Origin: Candidatus Omnitrophota bacterium
GTDB taxonomy: Bacteria > Omnitrophota > Gorgyraeia > Gygaellales > Profunditerraquicolaceae
Direction: 5' to 3'
DNA length: 7,993 bases
Assembly: GCA_016931435.1 (NCBI GenBank)
Contig: JAFGET010000165.1
Span: 1 to 7,993, forward strand
The position numbers and the translations under genes were made by a program. Positions 1-6,132 of this stretch are shown here, piece by piece. Position 1 is the stretch's first letter. Every line of letters starts with the position of its first letter. Under the pieces are notes generated by a model. It saw nothing but the letters and a program-made list of their open reading frames with translations, had not been told where the DNA came from and searched no databases.

Positions 1-1
1 A

Positions 2-40
2 AAAAAAGACCTTTCAGCCAGCGGCGTCCCCGTAAATTAG
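2..40 (+). CDS. 3' end of an upstream gene (partial, unidentified; hypD is a contextual guess)
   Basis: An open frame enters from the left edge and ends at TAG 38-40, giving the last twelve residues KKDLSASGVPVN. It stops 10 bases before the hypE start, and the hypE ribosome-binding site begins at its stop codon, which is the usual tight spacing of a hyp operon. In many genomes the gene before hypE is hypD, but this tail carries no motif that identifies it, so the product is not named. Only 13 codons are visible, so it could also be chance, although the spacing and the absence of any other start argue for a real gene end. Confidence 0.45.
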   Translation, partial: KKDLSASGVPVN

Positions 41-50
41 AGGAAATTCT

Positions 51-1058
51 ATGCCAGCCAAAAAAATACTTCTCGGCCACGGAAGCGGCGGAAGACTGAT
101 GCACGAACTGATTAAGGATTTATTGCTTAAGAAGCTGAATAACCCCATCTTAAAAGAACTTTCCGACAGCGCATCCATAAATTATCGGGAGAGGCTCGCC
201 TTTACCACTGATTCTTTTACGGTCAGCCCTTTATTTTTTCCCGGAGGGGATATCGGGAAACTGGCAGTCTGCGGCACGCTAAATGATTTAGTGATGTCAG
301 GCGCTGTGCCTGAATACCTTTCTTTAGCGCTTATCGTAGAAGAAGGCCTTGATTACAGCATATTAGAGAAGGTTACGGATTCTATTTCCTTTAATGCCCA
401 AAAAAGCGGCGTATATTTTGTTACCGGCGACATCAAGGTAGTGGAAAAAGGCGCCTGCGATAAATTATTCATCAATAGCTCCGGCATAGGCAGGATGATA
501 AAAGGTAGGCAGCTATCTATAAAAAATATAAAATCCGGCGATAAAATTATCATTACCGGCAATATCGCCGAGCACGGCTTGGCAGTATTAGCCAGGAGGA
601 AAGAATTAGAGTTAGGGTTTAATATTAAAAGCGACTGCGCCAGTTTATCCGGACTCATTCTACCAGCCTTAAAAAAGACAGGGGCGATAAAATTTATGCG
701 TGACCCGACCCGCGGCGGGATAGCTACTACCTTAAATGAAATCACAGAGGCATCGGGATTGGGAATAGTGATTCATGAAAAGAATATATCTGTAGCTAAA
801 AAGGTAAGGGCAGCCTGCGAATTATTGGGTATAGATCCCCTATATGTGGCTAATGAAGGCAAGGCAATTTTGGTAGTCAGTAAAGGTAGCGTAAAAGAAA
901 CTTTACATTTATTAAGAAAGCACCCCTTAGGGAGAAATGCGCAGGAAATCGGCACAGTGGTAAGGCGGCCTAAGGGCCGGGTGATAATGAAGACTATACT
1001 GGGGACAGAGCGCCTCGTGGATATGCTCACCAGCGAACCTTTGCCGAGAATATGCTAA
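51..1058 (+). CDS. hypE: Hydrogenase maturation protein HypE (carbamoyl dehydratase)
   Basis: HypE receives a carbamoyl group from HypF on its C-terminal cysteine and dehydrates it with ATP to a thiocyanate. The cyanide is then passed to iron on the HypC-HypD complex to build the Fe(CN)2CO centre of [NiFe]-hydrogenases in the cytoplasm. The 335-residue length is normal for the family. Seen in the protein are the N-terminal glycine-rich motif GHGSGG (9-14), an AIRS-type ATP-binding half with FTTDSFTVSP and a GDIGKLAVCGTLNDL stretch, the second half with RDPTRGG (217-223) and ANEGK, and the diagnostic C-terminal PRIC ending in the acceptor Cys335. The start is supported by AGAGGA at 39-44, six bases before the ATG. 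All expected motifs are intact. No hydrogenase structural gene or other certain hyp gene lies in the window, so the target enzyme is unknown. Confidence 0.97.
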   Translation: MPAKKILLGHGSGGRLMHELIKDLLLKKLNNPILKELSDSASINYRERLAFTTDSFTVSPLFFPGGDIGKLAVCGTLNDLVMSGAVPEYLSLALIVEEGLDYSILEKVTDSISFNAQKSGVYFVTGDIKVVEKGACDKLFINSSGIGRMIKGRQLSIKNIKSGDKIIITGNIAEHGLAVLARRKELELGFNIKSDCASLSGLILPALKKTGAIKFMRDPTRGGIATTLNEITEASGLGIVIHEKNISVAKKVRAACELLGIDPLYVANEGKAILVVSKGSVKETLHLLRKHPLGRNAQEIGTVVRRPKGRVIMKTILGTERLVDMLTSEPLPRIC

Positions 1059-1072
1059 GATTTCTATTCGCA

Positions 1073-1125
1073 ATTAGCGGGTCCTGCCTTGGACTGTTTA
1101 GAGCCAGTCCAAGTCACCCACTAAT
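1073..1125. repeat. Imperfect palindrome between hypE and the UPF0280 gene
   Basis: Two nested inverted pairs are visible. The inner one is a perfect 9-bp stem, CTTGGACTG (1088-1096) against CAGTCCAAG (1105-1113), with an 8-base loop. The outer one pairs ATTAGCGGGT (1073-1082) with ACCCACTAAT (1116-1125), with a single mismatch. A small asymmetric internal loop (five bases against two) separates the two stems. No T-run follows on either strand, so this is not a typical intrinsic terminator. It fills most of the 76-base gap and ends 9 bases before the next start codon. It could be an RNA hairpin affecting transcript stability or translation, or a copy of a REP/MITE-like dispersed element; the window contains only one copy. 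Confidence 0.7.
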
Positions 1126-1134
1126 ATAAGAATA

Positions 1135-1884
1135 ATGAAGACTAACAAGTATCAAAAACGGTTCTACCGGGATTGGGTGAAGGCGAAGGATTTACATCTT
1201 ATGCGGGTGAGCCTAAAAGAGACGGATTTACAGATTCTGACGGACAAACCTCTGGATAAGGCCTTTGTTAAAGAGAGAGTCAGTCATTACCGTAGTCATA
1301 TTGAAGAGTATATCGCTAAAGATAGAAGATTTTTAACGGCCTTAAAACCCCTGGCAGTAGAATTACACGCCCCGGCTATCGTAAAGAGGATGGCCGAGGC
1401 GGCTAGGCAGGCTAATGTCGGGCCAATGGCAGCAGTAGCAGGCGCTTTGGCTGAGTTTTTAGGAAGAGATTTATTAAAAAAGGGCTGTAAGGAAGTAATC
1501 ATTGAGAACGGCGGAGACATATTTATCGCTACTGACAGGATGCGCAGGATCAGAATATACGCCGGCAGGTCAAAATTATGGGATAACTTACGTTTGGAAA
1601 TAAAAGCCAAGAATACGCCCTTGGGGATATGTACCTCTTCGGGAAGTATCGGGCATTCTTTGAATTTTGGCTCTTTGGATGCCGCAATAATCTTGGCTAA
1701 AAATGCATCTTTAGCCGATGCCGTAGCTACGGCTACGGCAAACCGGGTGAAGAAAAAAGAGGATTTAAAAAAGGCAGTAGACTTCGCTAAATCTATCAAA
1801 GGCATATCCGGCGCCATTGCCATCATCAAAAATAATCTTATCAGCTGGGGCAGGTTTGAGCTTGCCTCATCTGATAAGGCTTGA
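1135..1884 (+). CDS. UPF0280 family protein (ApbE-like fold), function unknown
   Basis: This 249-residue soluble protein matches the UPF0280 family, known from methanogens and various anaerobic bacteria and structurally related to ApbE flavin transferases. Family marks are RFYRDWV near the N-terminus, VKETDLQI, VGPMAAVAGALAEFLG (95-110), ENGGDI (124-129), GICTSSGSIGHS (164-175) and an alanine-rich LADAVATATANRV stretch (193-205). The GGD and TSSG elements correspond in position to flavin- and metal-site regions of ApbE, but the family's reaction is not established and I do not assign FMN transfer. There is no signal peptide, lipobox or membrane segment, unlike exported ApbE. The start is set by the family's usual N-terminus; only a weak purine patch (TAAGAA) precedes it. 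Its stop codon lies inside the -35 box of the following promoter. Confidence 0.9.
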   Translation: MKTNKYQKRFYRDWVKAKDLHLMRVSLKETDLQILTDKPLDKAFVKERVSHYRSHIEEYIAKDRRFLTALKPLAVELHAPAIVKRMAEAARQANVGPMAAVAGALAEFLGRDLLKKGCKEVIIENGGDIFIATDRMRRIRIYAGRSKLWDNLRLEIKAKNTPLGICTSSGSIGHSLNFGSLDAAIILAKNASLADAVATATANRVKKKEDLKKAVDFAKSIKGISGAIAIIKNNLISWGRFELASSDKA

Positions 1885-1909
1885 AATTCCCTCCTTAGGC
1901 GATTATAAT
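1881..1909 (+). promoter_or_regulatory. Sigma-70-type promoter for the polysaccharide operon
   Basis: TTGAAA at 1881-1886 matches five of six bases of the -35 consensus. TATAAT at 1904-1909 matches all six of the -10 consensus. The spacer is exactly 17 bp. The -35 overlaps the TGA of the UPF0280 gene. Transcription should begin near 1915-1917, only about 6-8 bases before the ATG at 1923, and no Shine-Dalgarno sequence is present, so the mRNA would be nearly leaderless. The position at the change from hyp/UPF0280 genes to glycan genes supports a real operon promoter. Confidence 0.7.
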
Positions 1910-1922
1910 ATAACGTATTGCG

Positions 1923-3077
1923 ATGCAAAGGATTAATCTTCTCTATGTGATTACTAAATTAGAGTTAGGAGGGGCGCAGAAGCAGCTATTAAGCCTAATC
2001 AGGCAATTAAATCCAGCAAAATACAGGCCTTTTTTACTTACTGCTAAAGAAGGATTATTACTCTCCCAGGCATTATCCATACCGGGGCTTACAGCAAAGA
2101 AATCAAGGTGGCTTACCCGGCCGATAAACCCCTTAAAAGACCTTTTGGCTTTGGTTGAAATTTATCGTTTTATCAAAAAAAACCATATTGAAATTGTGCA
2201 CACACATAGTTCCAAAGCCGGGATTTTAGGCCGCTTAGCTGCCAGATTAGCTAAGGCCAAGGTAGTTATCCATACTGTCCACGGCTGGAGTTTTAATGAT
2301 TACCAACCTGTCTTGGCGTGGCATTTTTTCAGGTGGCTGGAAAGAGTAGCGGCGCGTTTTACAGATAAACTTATCGTAGTTTCAGATTATGATAGGCAAA
2401 AAGGCCTGGATAACCGCATCGGTAAAGATAATCAATATTGCCTTATTCGCTACGGTATTGATTACGCGGAATTTAACGGCAGCGAACCGGGCATAAGAAA
2501 AGAATTAGGAATAGATAACAGCGGCCTGGTAGTAGGGATGGTTGCCTGTTTTAAGCCACAGAAGTCCCCTCAGGATTTTGTCAAACTTGCCTATTTGACC
2601 CAAAGGGCCTCTCCAGATACGAAATTCATCTTAGCCGGCGACGGTATCTTGCGTAAAAAAACAGAAAGATTAGTCCGCAGATTCAATTTACAAAAACAGG
2701 TTATTCTCACTGGCTGGCGTAAGGATGTTGCGCGAATATTCTCGGCCATAGACGTATTTGTGCTGACTTCTTTATGGGAAGGGCTGCCGATTGCGGCATT
2801 AGAAGCCATGGCTTCCGGCAAACCGGTAATTGCTACCAATACCGGGGGGGTACAAGAATTGATTAGCGAAGGCGAATCAGGATTTTTAGTTACTCCCGGC
2901 GATATGGACAGAATGTCAGAAAAATTAACGGTCCTGTTAAAAGATGGAAACCTCAGAATGCAGACGGGGCAGCGAGCCAAGGCTAGCCTGGGTTCTAATT
3001 TTAGTCTTACGCGCATGGCAAAAGAAACCGAGAATCTATACGGGAATACAATAGAAAGAAAAAGATATGGCAATTAA
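1923..3077 (+). CDS. Glycosyltransferase family 4 protein (GT-B fold)
   Basis: This is a cytoplasmic retaining glycosyltransferase of the GT4 type, which moves a sugar from a nucleotide-sugar donor to a growing lipid-linked glycan. The 384-residue length is typical. The N-terminal acceptor half opens with a beta strand and the glycine loop ELGGAQ (14-19), followed by HTHSSKAGILGRLAA (93-107) and HTVHGWSF. The C-terminal donor half shows ACFKPQKSP, ILAGDGILR, LTGWRKDV, and the E-x7-E donor motif with Glu286 and Glu294 in EGLPIAALE, then GKPVIATNTGGVQELI. The start fits the family, since the first strand begins at residue 4. It is the first gene after the promoter at 1881-1909, and its last 11 bases overlap the next gene. 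Sugar specificity cannot be read from the sequence. Confidence 0.95.
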   Translation: MQRINLLYVITKLELGGAQKQLLSLIRQLNPAKYRPFLLTAKEGLLLSQALSIPGLTAKKSRWLTRPINPLKDLLALVEIYRFIKKNHIEIVHTHSSKAGILGRLAARLAKAKVVIHTVHGWSFNDYQPVLAWHFFRWLERVAARFTDKLIVVSDYDRQKGLDNRIGKDNQYCLIRYGIDYAEFNGSEPGIRKELGIDNSGLVVGMVACFKPQKSPQDFVKLAYLTQRASPDTKFILAGDGILRKKTERLVRRFNLQKQVILTGWRKDVARIFSAIDVFVLTSLWEGLPIAALEAMASGKPVIATNTGGVQELISEGESGFLVTPGDMDRMSEKLTVLLKDGNLRMQTGQRAKASLGSNFSLTRMAKETENLYGNTIERKRYGN

Positions 3078-4047
3078 TTATTTGTTTATCACCTTGAGTG
3101 GTTTTTTGACAGGAACATTTTTAATGTTTTTCTTAAAGAAACTCAGCTTACGCTATCGGATATTCAGTCAACAAGGGATACCGCTTGTCGGCGGCATAGC
3201 CATGGGCTTATCTTTTATGATTGCCTCTGGAGTGGGCTTTTTGCTTTTAGAAAGTATATCGCGGGAGGTAAAAGGGGTAATCCTTGCTTCCTGCATTATG
3301 CTGGTCTTTGGTGCTATTGATGATTGGAAGGAATTATCCATCCTGACCAAGTTTTTTGTCCAGCTTATTGCTACTACGTGTTTGATATTTTTTGGCATAA
3401 GGACGCAAATCGTCACTATCGCAAACACGGCAAATATTATCATCACCTTTATCTGGGTCTTAGGGATTACTAATGCATTCAATCATTTAGACATACTTGA
3501 TGGATTGGCCGGCAGTACGGCAATTATCGTCAGCCTCGCCTTTTTTATCATTTCTTTTTTGCATGGCGATAGGCAAACTGCTGCTTTAACTTTAGCCCTG
3601 GCGGGAGCTATTTTTGGCTTCTTAATCTACAACTTTCCTCCGGCAAAGGTTTATATGGGAAATGCCGGCAGTCATTTCCTGGGTTTTCTCCTTGCGGCAA
3701 TTGCTTTAAGTATAAGTTATGCGCCTTTAGAGAGGAAGGTGGCGCTGGCCAGCCCTTTACTTATCCTGGGCCTACCTATCTACGATACAGCCTTTCTTAT
3801 TTTGATACGCACATTCAAAAAGACCCTGCCTTTTAAAAAAACTAATGACCATTTGGCATTAAGATTTTTGGCTTTGGGATACTCTAATAAAAAGACCTTA
3901 TTCAGCCTGCTTGGTTTAGGCCTGTTTTTTTCTCTTTGCGGGATATTAGTGAGTCAAGCCTCCAATCTTTTTAGCATAATTATTATTGCCTTCGTAATTT
4001 TAGTGGCTCTGGCTTTAAGCCGGAGAATGAGTGAGGTTTCTATCTAG
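3067..4047 (+). CDS. Polyprenyl-phosphate sugar-1-phosphate transferase (WecA/TagO/MraY superfamily)
   Basis: This multi-pass membrane enzyme is expected to start glycan synthesis by moving a (probably N-acetylated) sugar-1-phosphate from a UDP-sugar to undecaprenyl phosphate. It has 326 residues and about ten hydrophobic segments, normal for the family. Visible motifs are LVGGIAMG (39-46), the aspartate pair DDWKE (85-89), NAFNHLDILDGLAGS (136-150), and MGNAGSHFLGF (197-207). Two positions differ from classical members. The usual MGDAGS/MGDTGS aspartate is Asn199, and the histidine-rich loop (HxHHR-like) is reduced to NDHLALR (260-266) with a single histidine. The rest of the active site looks intact, so it is probably a divergent subfamily rather than a dead enzyme. 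The start codon lies inside the glycosyltransferase gene (11-base overlap), implying coupled translation. Confidence 0.92.
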   Translation: MAINYLFITLSGFLTGTFLMFFLKKLSLRYRIFSQQGIPLVGGIAMGLSFMIASGVGFLLLESISREVKGVILASCIMLVFGAIDDWKELSILTKFFVQLIATTCLIFFGIRTQIVTIANTANIIITFIWVLGITNAFNHLDILDGLAGSTAIIVSLAFFIISFLHGDRQTAALTLALAGAIFGFLIYNFPPAKVYMGNAGSHFLGFLLAAIALSISYAPLERKVALASPLLILGLPIYDTAFLILIRTFKKTLPFKKTNDHLALRFLALGYSNKKTLFSLLGLGLFFSLCGILVSQASNLFSIIIIAFVILVALALSRRMSEVSI

Positions 4048-5358
4048 ATGTCCAAAAAGAAAATCCTTATTTTAGGCGCAGGGTTAGCCGGCTTAAGCGC
4101 GGCCTGGCACCTGCAAAAAAAAGGCAGGGATTGCCAGGTTTTTGAGCAGGAGCCAGAAGCCGGGGGCCTGTGCCGTTCCAAAAAAGTTAACGGCTTTACT
4201 TTTGATTACGACGGGCATCTTCTGCATTTTAGGCACCGTTATGCCTTTAATCTGGTAAATAAACTGCTTGGGTGCAATTTAAAGCCGCAGCAAAGAAATG
4301 CCTGGATTTATGCCTTTGATACCTATGTACGCTACCCTTTCCAGGCTAAACTTTATGGCCTCCCTCCTTCGGTAATCAAGGAATGCCTGATAGATTTTAT
4401 ACACACTTCAAGAAATGGTCACCGGAAAAAGAAAAAAAACCCGGATTTTTTAACCTGGATAAACCAGGCCTTTGGCCAGGGAATAGCCAGGCATTTTATG
4501 ATTCCCTATAATACCAAATTCTGGACCCTGCCCCCCCAAAAACTGACCTGCGAATGGCTGGATGGTTTTATTCCGGTCCCTTCTTTAAGCGAGGTAATCG
4601 AAGGGAGCGTTGAGGAGAACAAGAGTCAGTTTGGTTATAATGCCCGGTTCTGGTATCCGCGACAAGGAGGCATAAACCAGCTCCCCCTGGCCTTTACCAG
4701 GCAAATTAAGCATATCCATACGGATTGCCGGGTCAGAGAAATCGATTTAACCAAAAAAGAAATCAAGATAAATTCCGGAGCTAAAGAAAAATTTGATTAC
4801 CTGGTTTCTACGATTCCCCTGCCGGAAATACCGCAACTGATTGAGGGGCTACCCAGACAAGTAGATACTTTATTCAAGGAATTGAAATGGAATTCTATTT
4901 TTAACCTTAATTTAGGGATAGATAAAGAAGAAAACTCCGGTAGGCATTGGATATATTTCCCCCAAAAAGAACTTTGTTTCTTCCGGGCGGGGTTTTTTAG
5001 CAACTTTTCTTCTTGCCTTGCGCCTTCTGGCAGGTCTTCTTTGTACACAGAAGTAGCTTATTCCAAAGCAAGGCCGATAGATAAAGATAATGTTGTCTTA
5101 CGCATAAAACAAGATTTAAAAAAAACAGAGATACTTGGCAAAAATGATACGGTCTGTGTCCAGGACACTAACGATATAAAATATGGTTACCCGATTTATG
5201 ACAAGAATTACAGCCGGATAAGAAAACAGATCCTGAAGTTTTTATCTAAAAACAATATTGTCCCCTGCGGCCGCTACGGTTCCTGGCGCTACTTATCCAT
5301 GGAGGATGTAATTCTCGACGGAAAAAGGGTAGCCGAATTAATTTATAATCATGCTTAA
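4048..5358 (+). CDS. FAD-dependent oxidoreductase (UDP-galactopyranose mutase / protoporphyrinogen oxidase-like)
   Basis: This 436-residue flavoprotein begins with a dinucleotide-binding fold: a strand, GAGLAGLSAAW with GxGxxG at 10-15, the ribose-binding acidic Glu33, then GGLCRS (39-44). The C-terminal FAD-contact segment, CGRYGSWRYLSMEDV (407-421) followed by GKRVAELI, matches the amino-oxidase-like superfamily. The middle carries YVRYPFQ, FWTLPPQKL and FWYPRQGGI, seen in flavoproteins encoded beside polysaccharide genes. Possible roles are ring contraction of a UDP-sugar, as in UDP-galactopyranose mutase, or redox modification of a lipid or sugar precursor; the sequence alone does not decide. 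The start follows the preceding stop with no gap, with GAGG at 4033-4036 eleven bases upstream, and its end overlaps the permease by 8 bases. No membrane segment is evident. Confidence 0.88.
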   Translation: MSKKKILILGAGLAGLSAAWHLQKKGRDCQVFEQEPEAGGLCRSKKVNGFTFDYDGHLLHFRHRYAFNLVNKLLGCNLKPQQRNAWIYAFDTYVRYPFQAKLYGLPPSVIKECLIDFIHTSRNGHRKKKKNPDFLTWINQAFGQGIARHFMIPYNTKFWTLPPQKLTCEWLDGFIPVPSLSEVIEGSVEENKSQFGYNARFWYPRQGGINQLPLAFTRQIKHIHTDCRVREIDLTKKEIKINSGAKEKFDYLVSTIPLPEIPQLIEGLPRQVDTLFKELKWNSIFNLNLGIDKEENSGRHWIYFPQKELCFFRAGFFSNFSSCLAPSGRSSLYTEVAYSKARPIDKDNVVLRIKQDLKKTEILGKNDTVCVQDTNDIKYGYPIYDKNYSRIRKQILKFLSKNNIVPCGRYGSWRYLSMEDVILDGKRVAELIYNHA

Positions 5359-6130
5359 GCCAAGGATAAAAAAGATATATTCCTATCGCCATACCTTATG
5401 GGATATGGCGGTTAAGCAGCTTAAGGCAAAATATATCGGTTCTATTCTGGGGATTTTTTGGGCAGTCATCAATCCGCTTTTGATGATGTCGGCAATAAGT
5501 TTTGTTTTTACCGCAGTTTTTAAGATACAGATAAAGAACTTTCCTCTTTTTGCCTTGGCAGGAATTTTCCCCTGGATGTTTTTTTCCAGCGCCTTATCCG
5601 AAGCCACCTTTTCTATATTAGGGCAGCAGAGTATCTTACGCCAGTTTAATTTACCTCGTGAAATTATTCCTTTGAGCTCTATATTAGCGAATTTTTTTAA
5701 TTTTCTTATCGGCTGGATAATCATTTACCCTTTATTTTTATTTTTTAATCCAAAGATAATCGTTATGCTGCCCCTTTTAATCATTGCCCTTTTATTAAAT
5801 TTCTTCTTTGTCTGTGGGCTTGGTCTTCTTTTTTCCGTTTTAAATGTTTTTTGGCGCGATATCGGTCAACTTTTAGGGATTTTGCTGATATTTTGGTTCT
5901 GGGTTACACCCATATTTTATTCTCTAGATATGATTCCTCTAAAATTTCGCTGGGTCTGTAATTTTAATCCGCTGACAGCATACATCGTCTATTACAGGGA
6001 AGTTATTTTTACGGGGAGCCCGCCCAGCCTTTCAATGTTTCTAGCTATCTTTTTTTGGGCATTGGTTAGCTTAATTATAGGCTTATCAGTTTTTTCTAGC
6101 CTTGAATCCAAGCTCCTCAAAGAGGTTTAA
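5351..6130 (+). CDS. wzm: Polysaccharide ABC exporter, permease subunit (Wzm-like, ABC-2 type)
   Basis: This inner-membrane subunit of an ABC-2 polysaccharide or teichoic-acid type exporter would pair with the ATPase encoded next, forming a channel for lipid-linked glycan. It has 259 residues, the family norm, with six hydrophobic segments. The amphipathic N-terminal region reads LWDMAVKQLKAKYIGSILG, followed by FWAVINPLLMM, as in Wzm/TagG/KpsM. Further marks are FNLPREIIPLSSIL in the cytoplasmic loop, VFWRDIGQLL, WVTPIFYSLDMIP and NPLTAYIVYYRE near the C-terminus. The start overlaps the oxidoreductase gene by 8 bases and has no clear ribosome-binding site, so it is probably translated by re-initiation. 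The symbol is by function class; KpsM- or TagG-type naming would be equally fair. Confidence 0.93.
   Translation: MLKPRIKKIYSYRHTLWDMAVKQLKAKYIGSILGIFWAVINPLLMMSAISFVFTAVFKIQIKNFPLFALAGIFPWMFFSSALSEATFSILGQQSILRQFNLPREIIPLSSILANFFNFLIGWIIIYPLFLFFNPKIIVMLPLLIIALLLNFFFVCGLGLLFSVLNVFWRDIGQLLGILLIFWFWVTPIFYSLDMIPLKFRWVCNFNPLTAYIVYYREVIFTGSPPSLSMFLAIFFWALVSLIIGLSVFSSLESKLLKEV
6121..6125 (+). promoter_or_regulatory. Ribosome-binding site of the ABC ATPase gene
   Basis: AGAGG (extended by GT) lies seven bases before the ATG at 6133 and inside the last codons of the permease gene. It fixes the ATPase start, which otherwise follows the permease TAA with a gap of only two bases. It is among the clearest Shine-Dalgarno sites in the operon, while the permease and glycosyltransferase genes lack one. 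Confidence 0.65.
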
Positions 6131-6132
6131 AA

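Noticed and set aside
353..745. Minus-strand open frame inside hypE
   Set aside because: It lies opposite a gene with a full set of HypE motifs; its translation shows no recognisable domain and is the usual antisense shadow.
1073..1125. Intrinsic terminator after hypE
   Set aside because: The hairpin is strong but no run of T follows on either strand, so it was recorded as a palindrome instead.
1089..1127. Promoter for the UPF0280 gene (TTGGAC with TAATAT)
   Set aside because: The -35 match is poor and the spacer of 27 bases is too long.
1296..1928. Long minus-strand open frame (210 codons) opposite the UPF0280 gene
   Set aside because: The plus strand has clear family motifs throughout. 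The antisense product is of low complexity with no domain, and it would run through the operon promoter.
2176..2183. Homopolymer runs (eight A here, seven G near 2844, seven C near 4531) as frameshift or slippage sites
   Set aside because: Both flanks of each run stay in the same frame and encode conserved family motifs or a continuous protein, so there is no sign of a frameshift.
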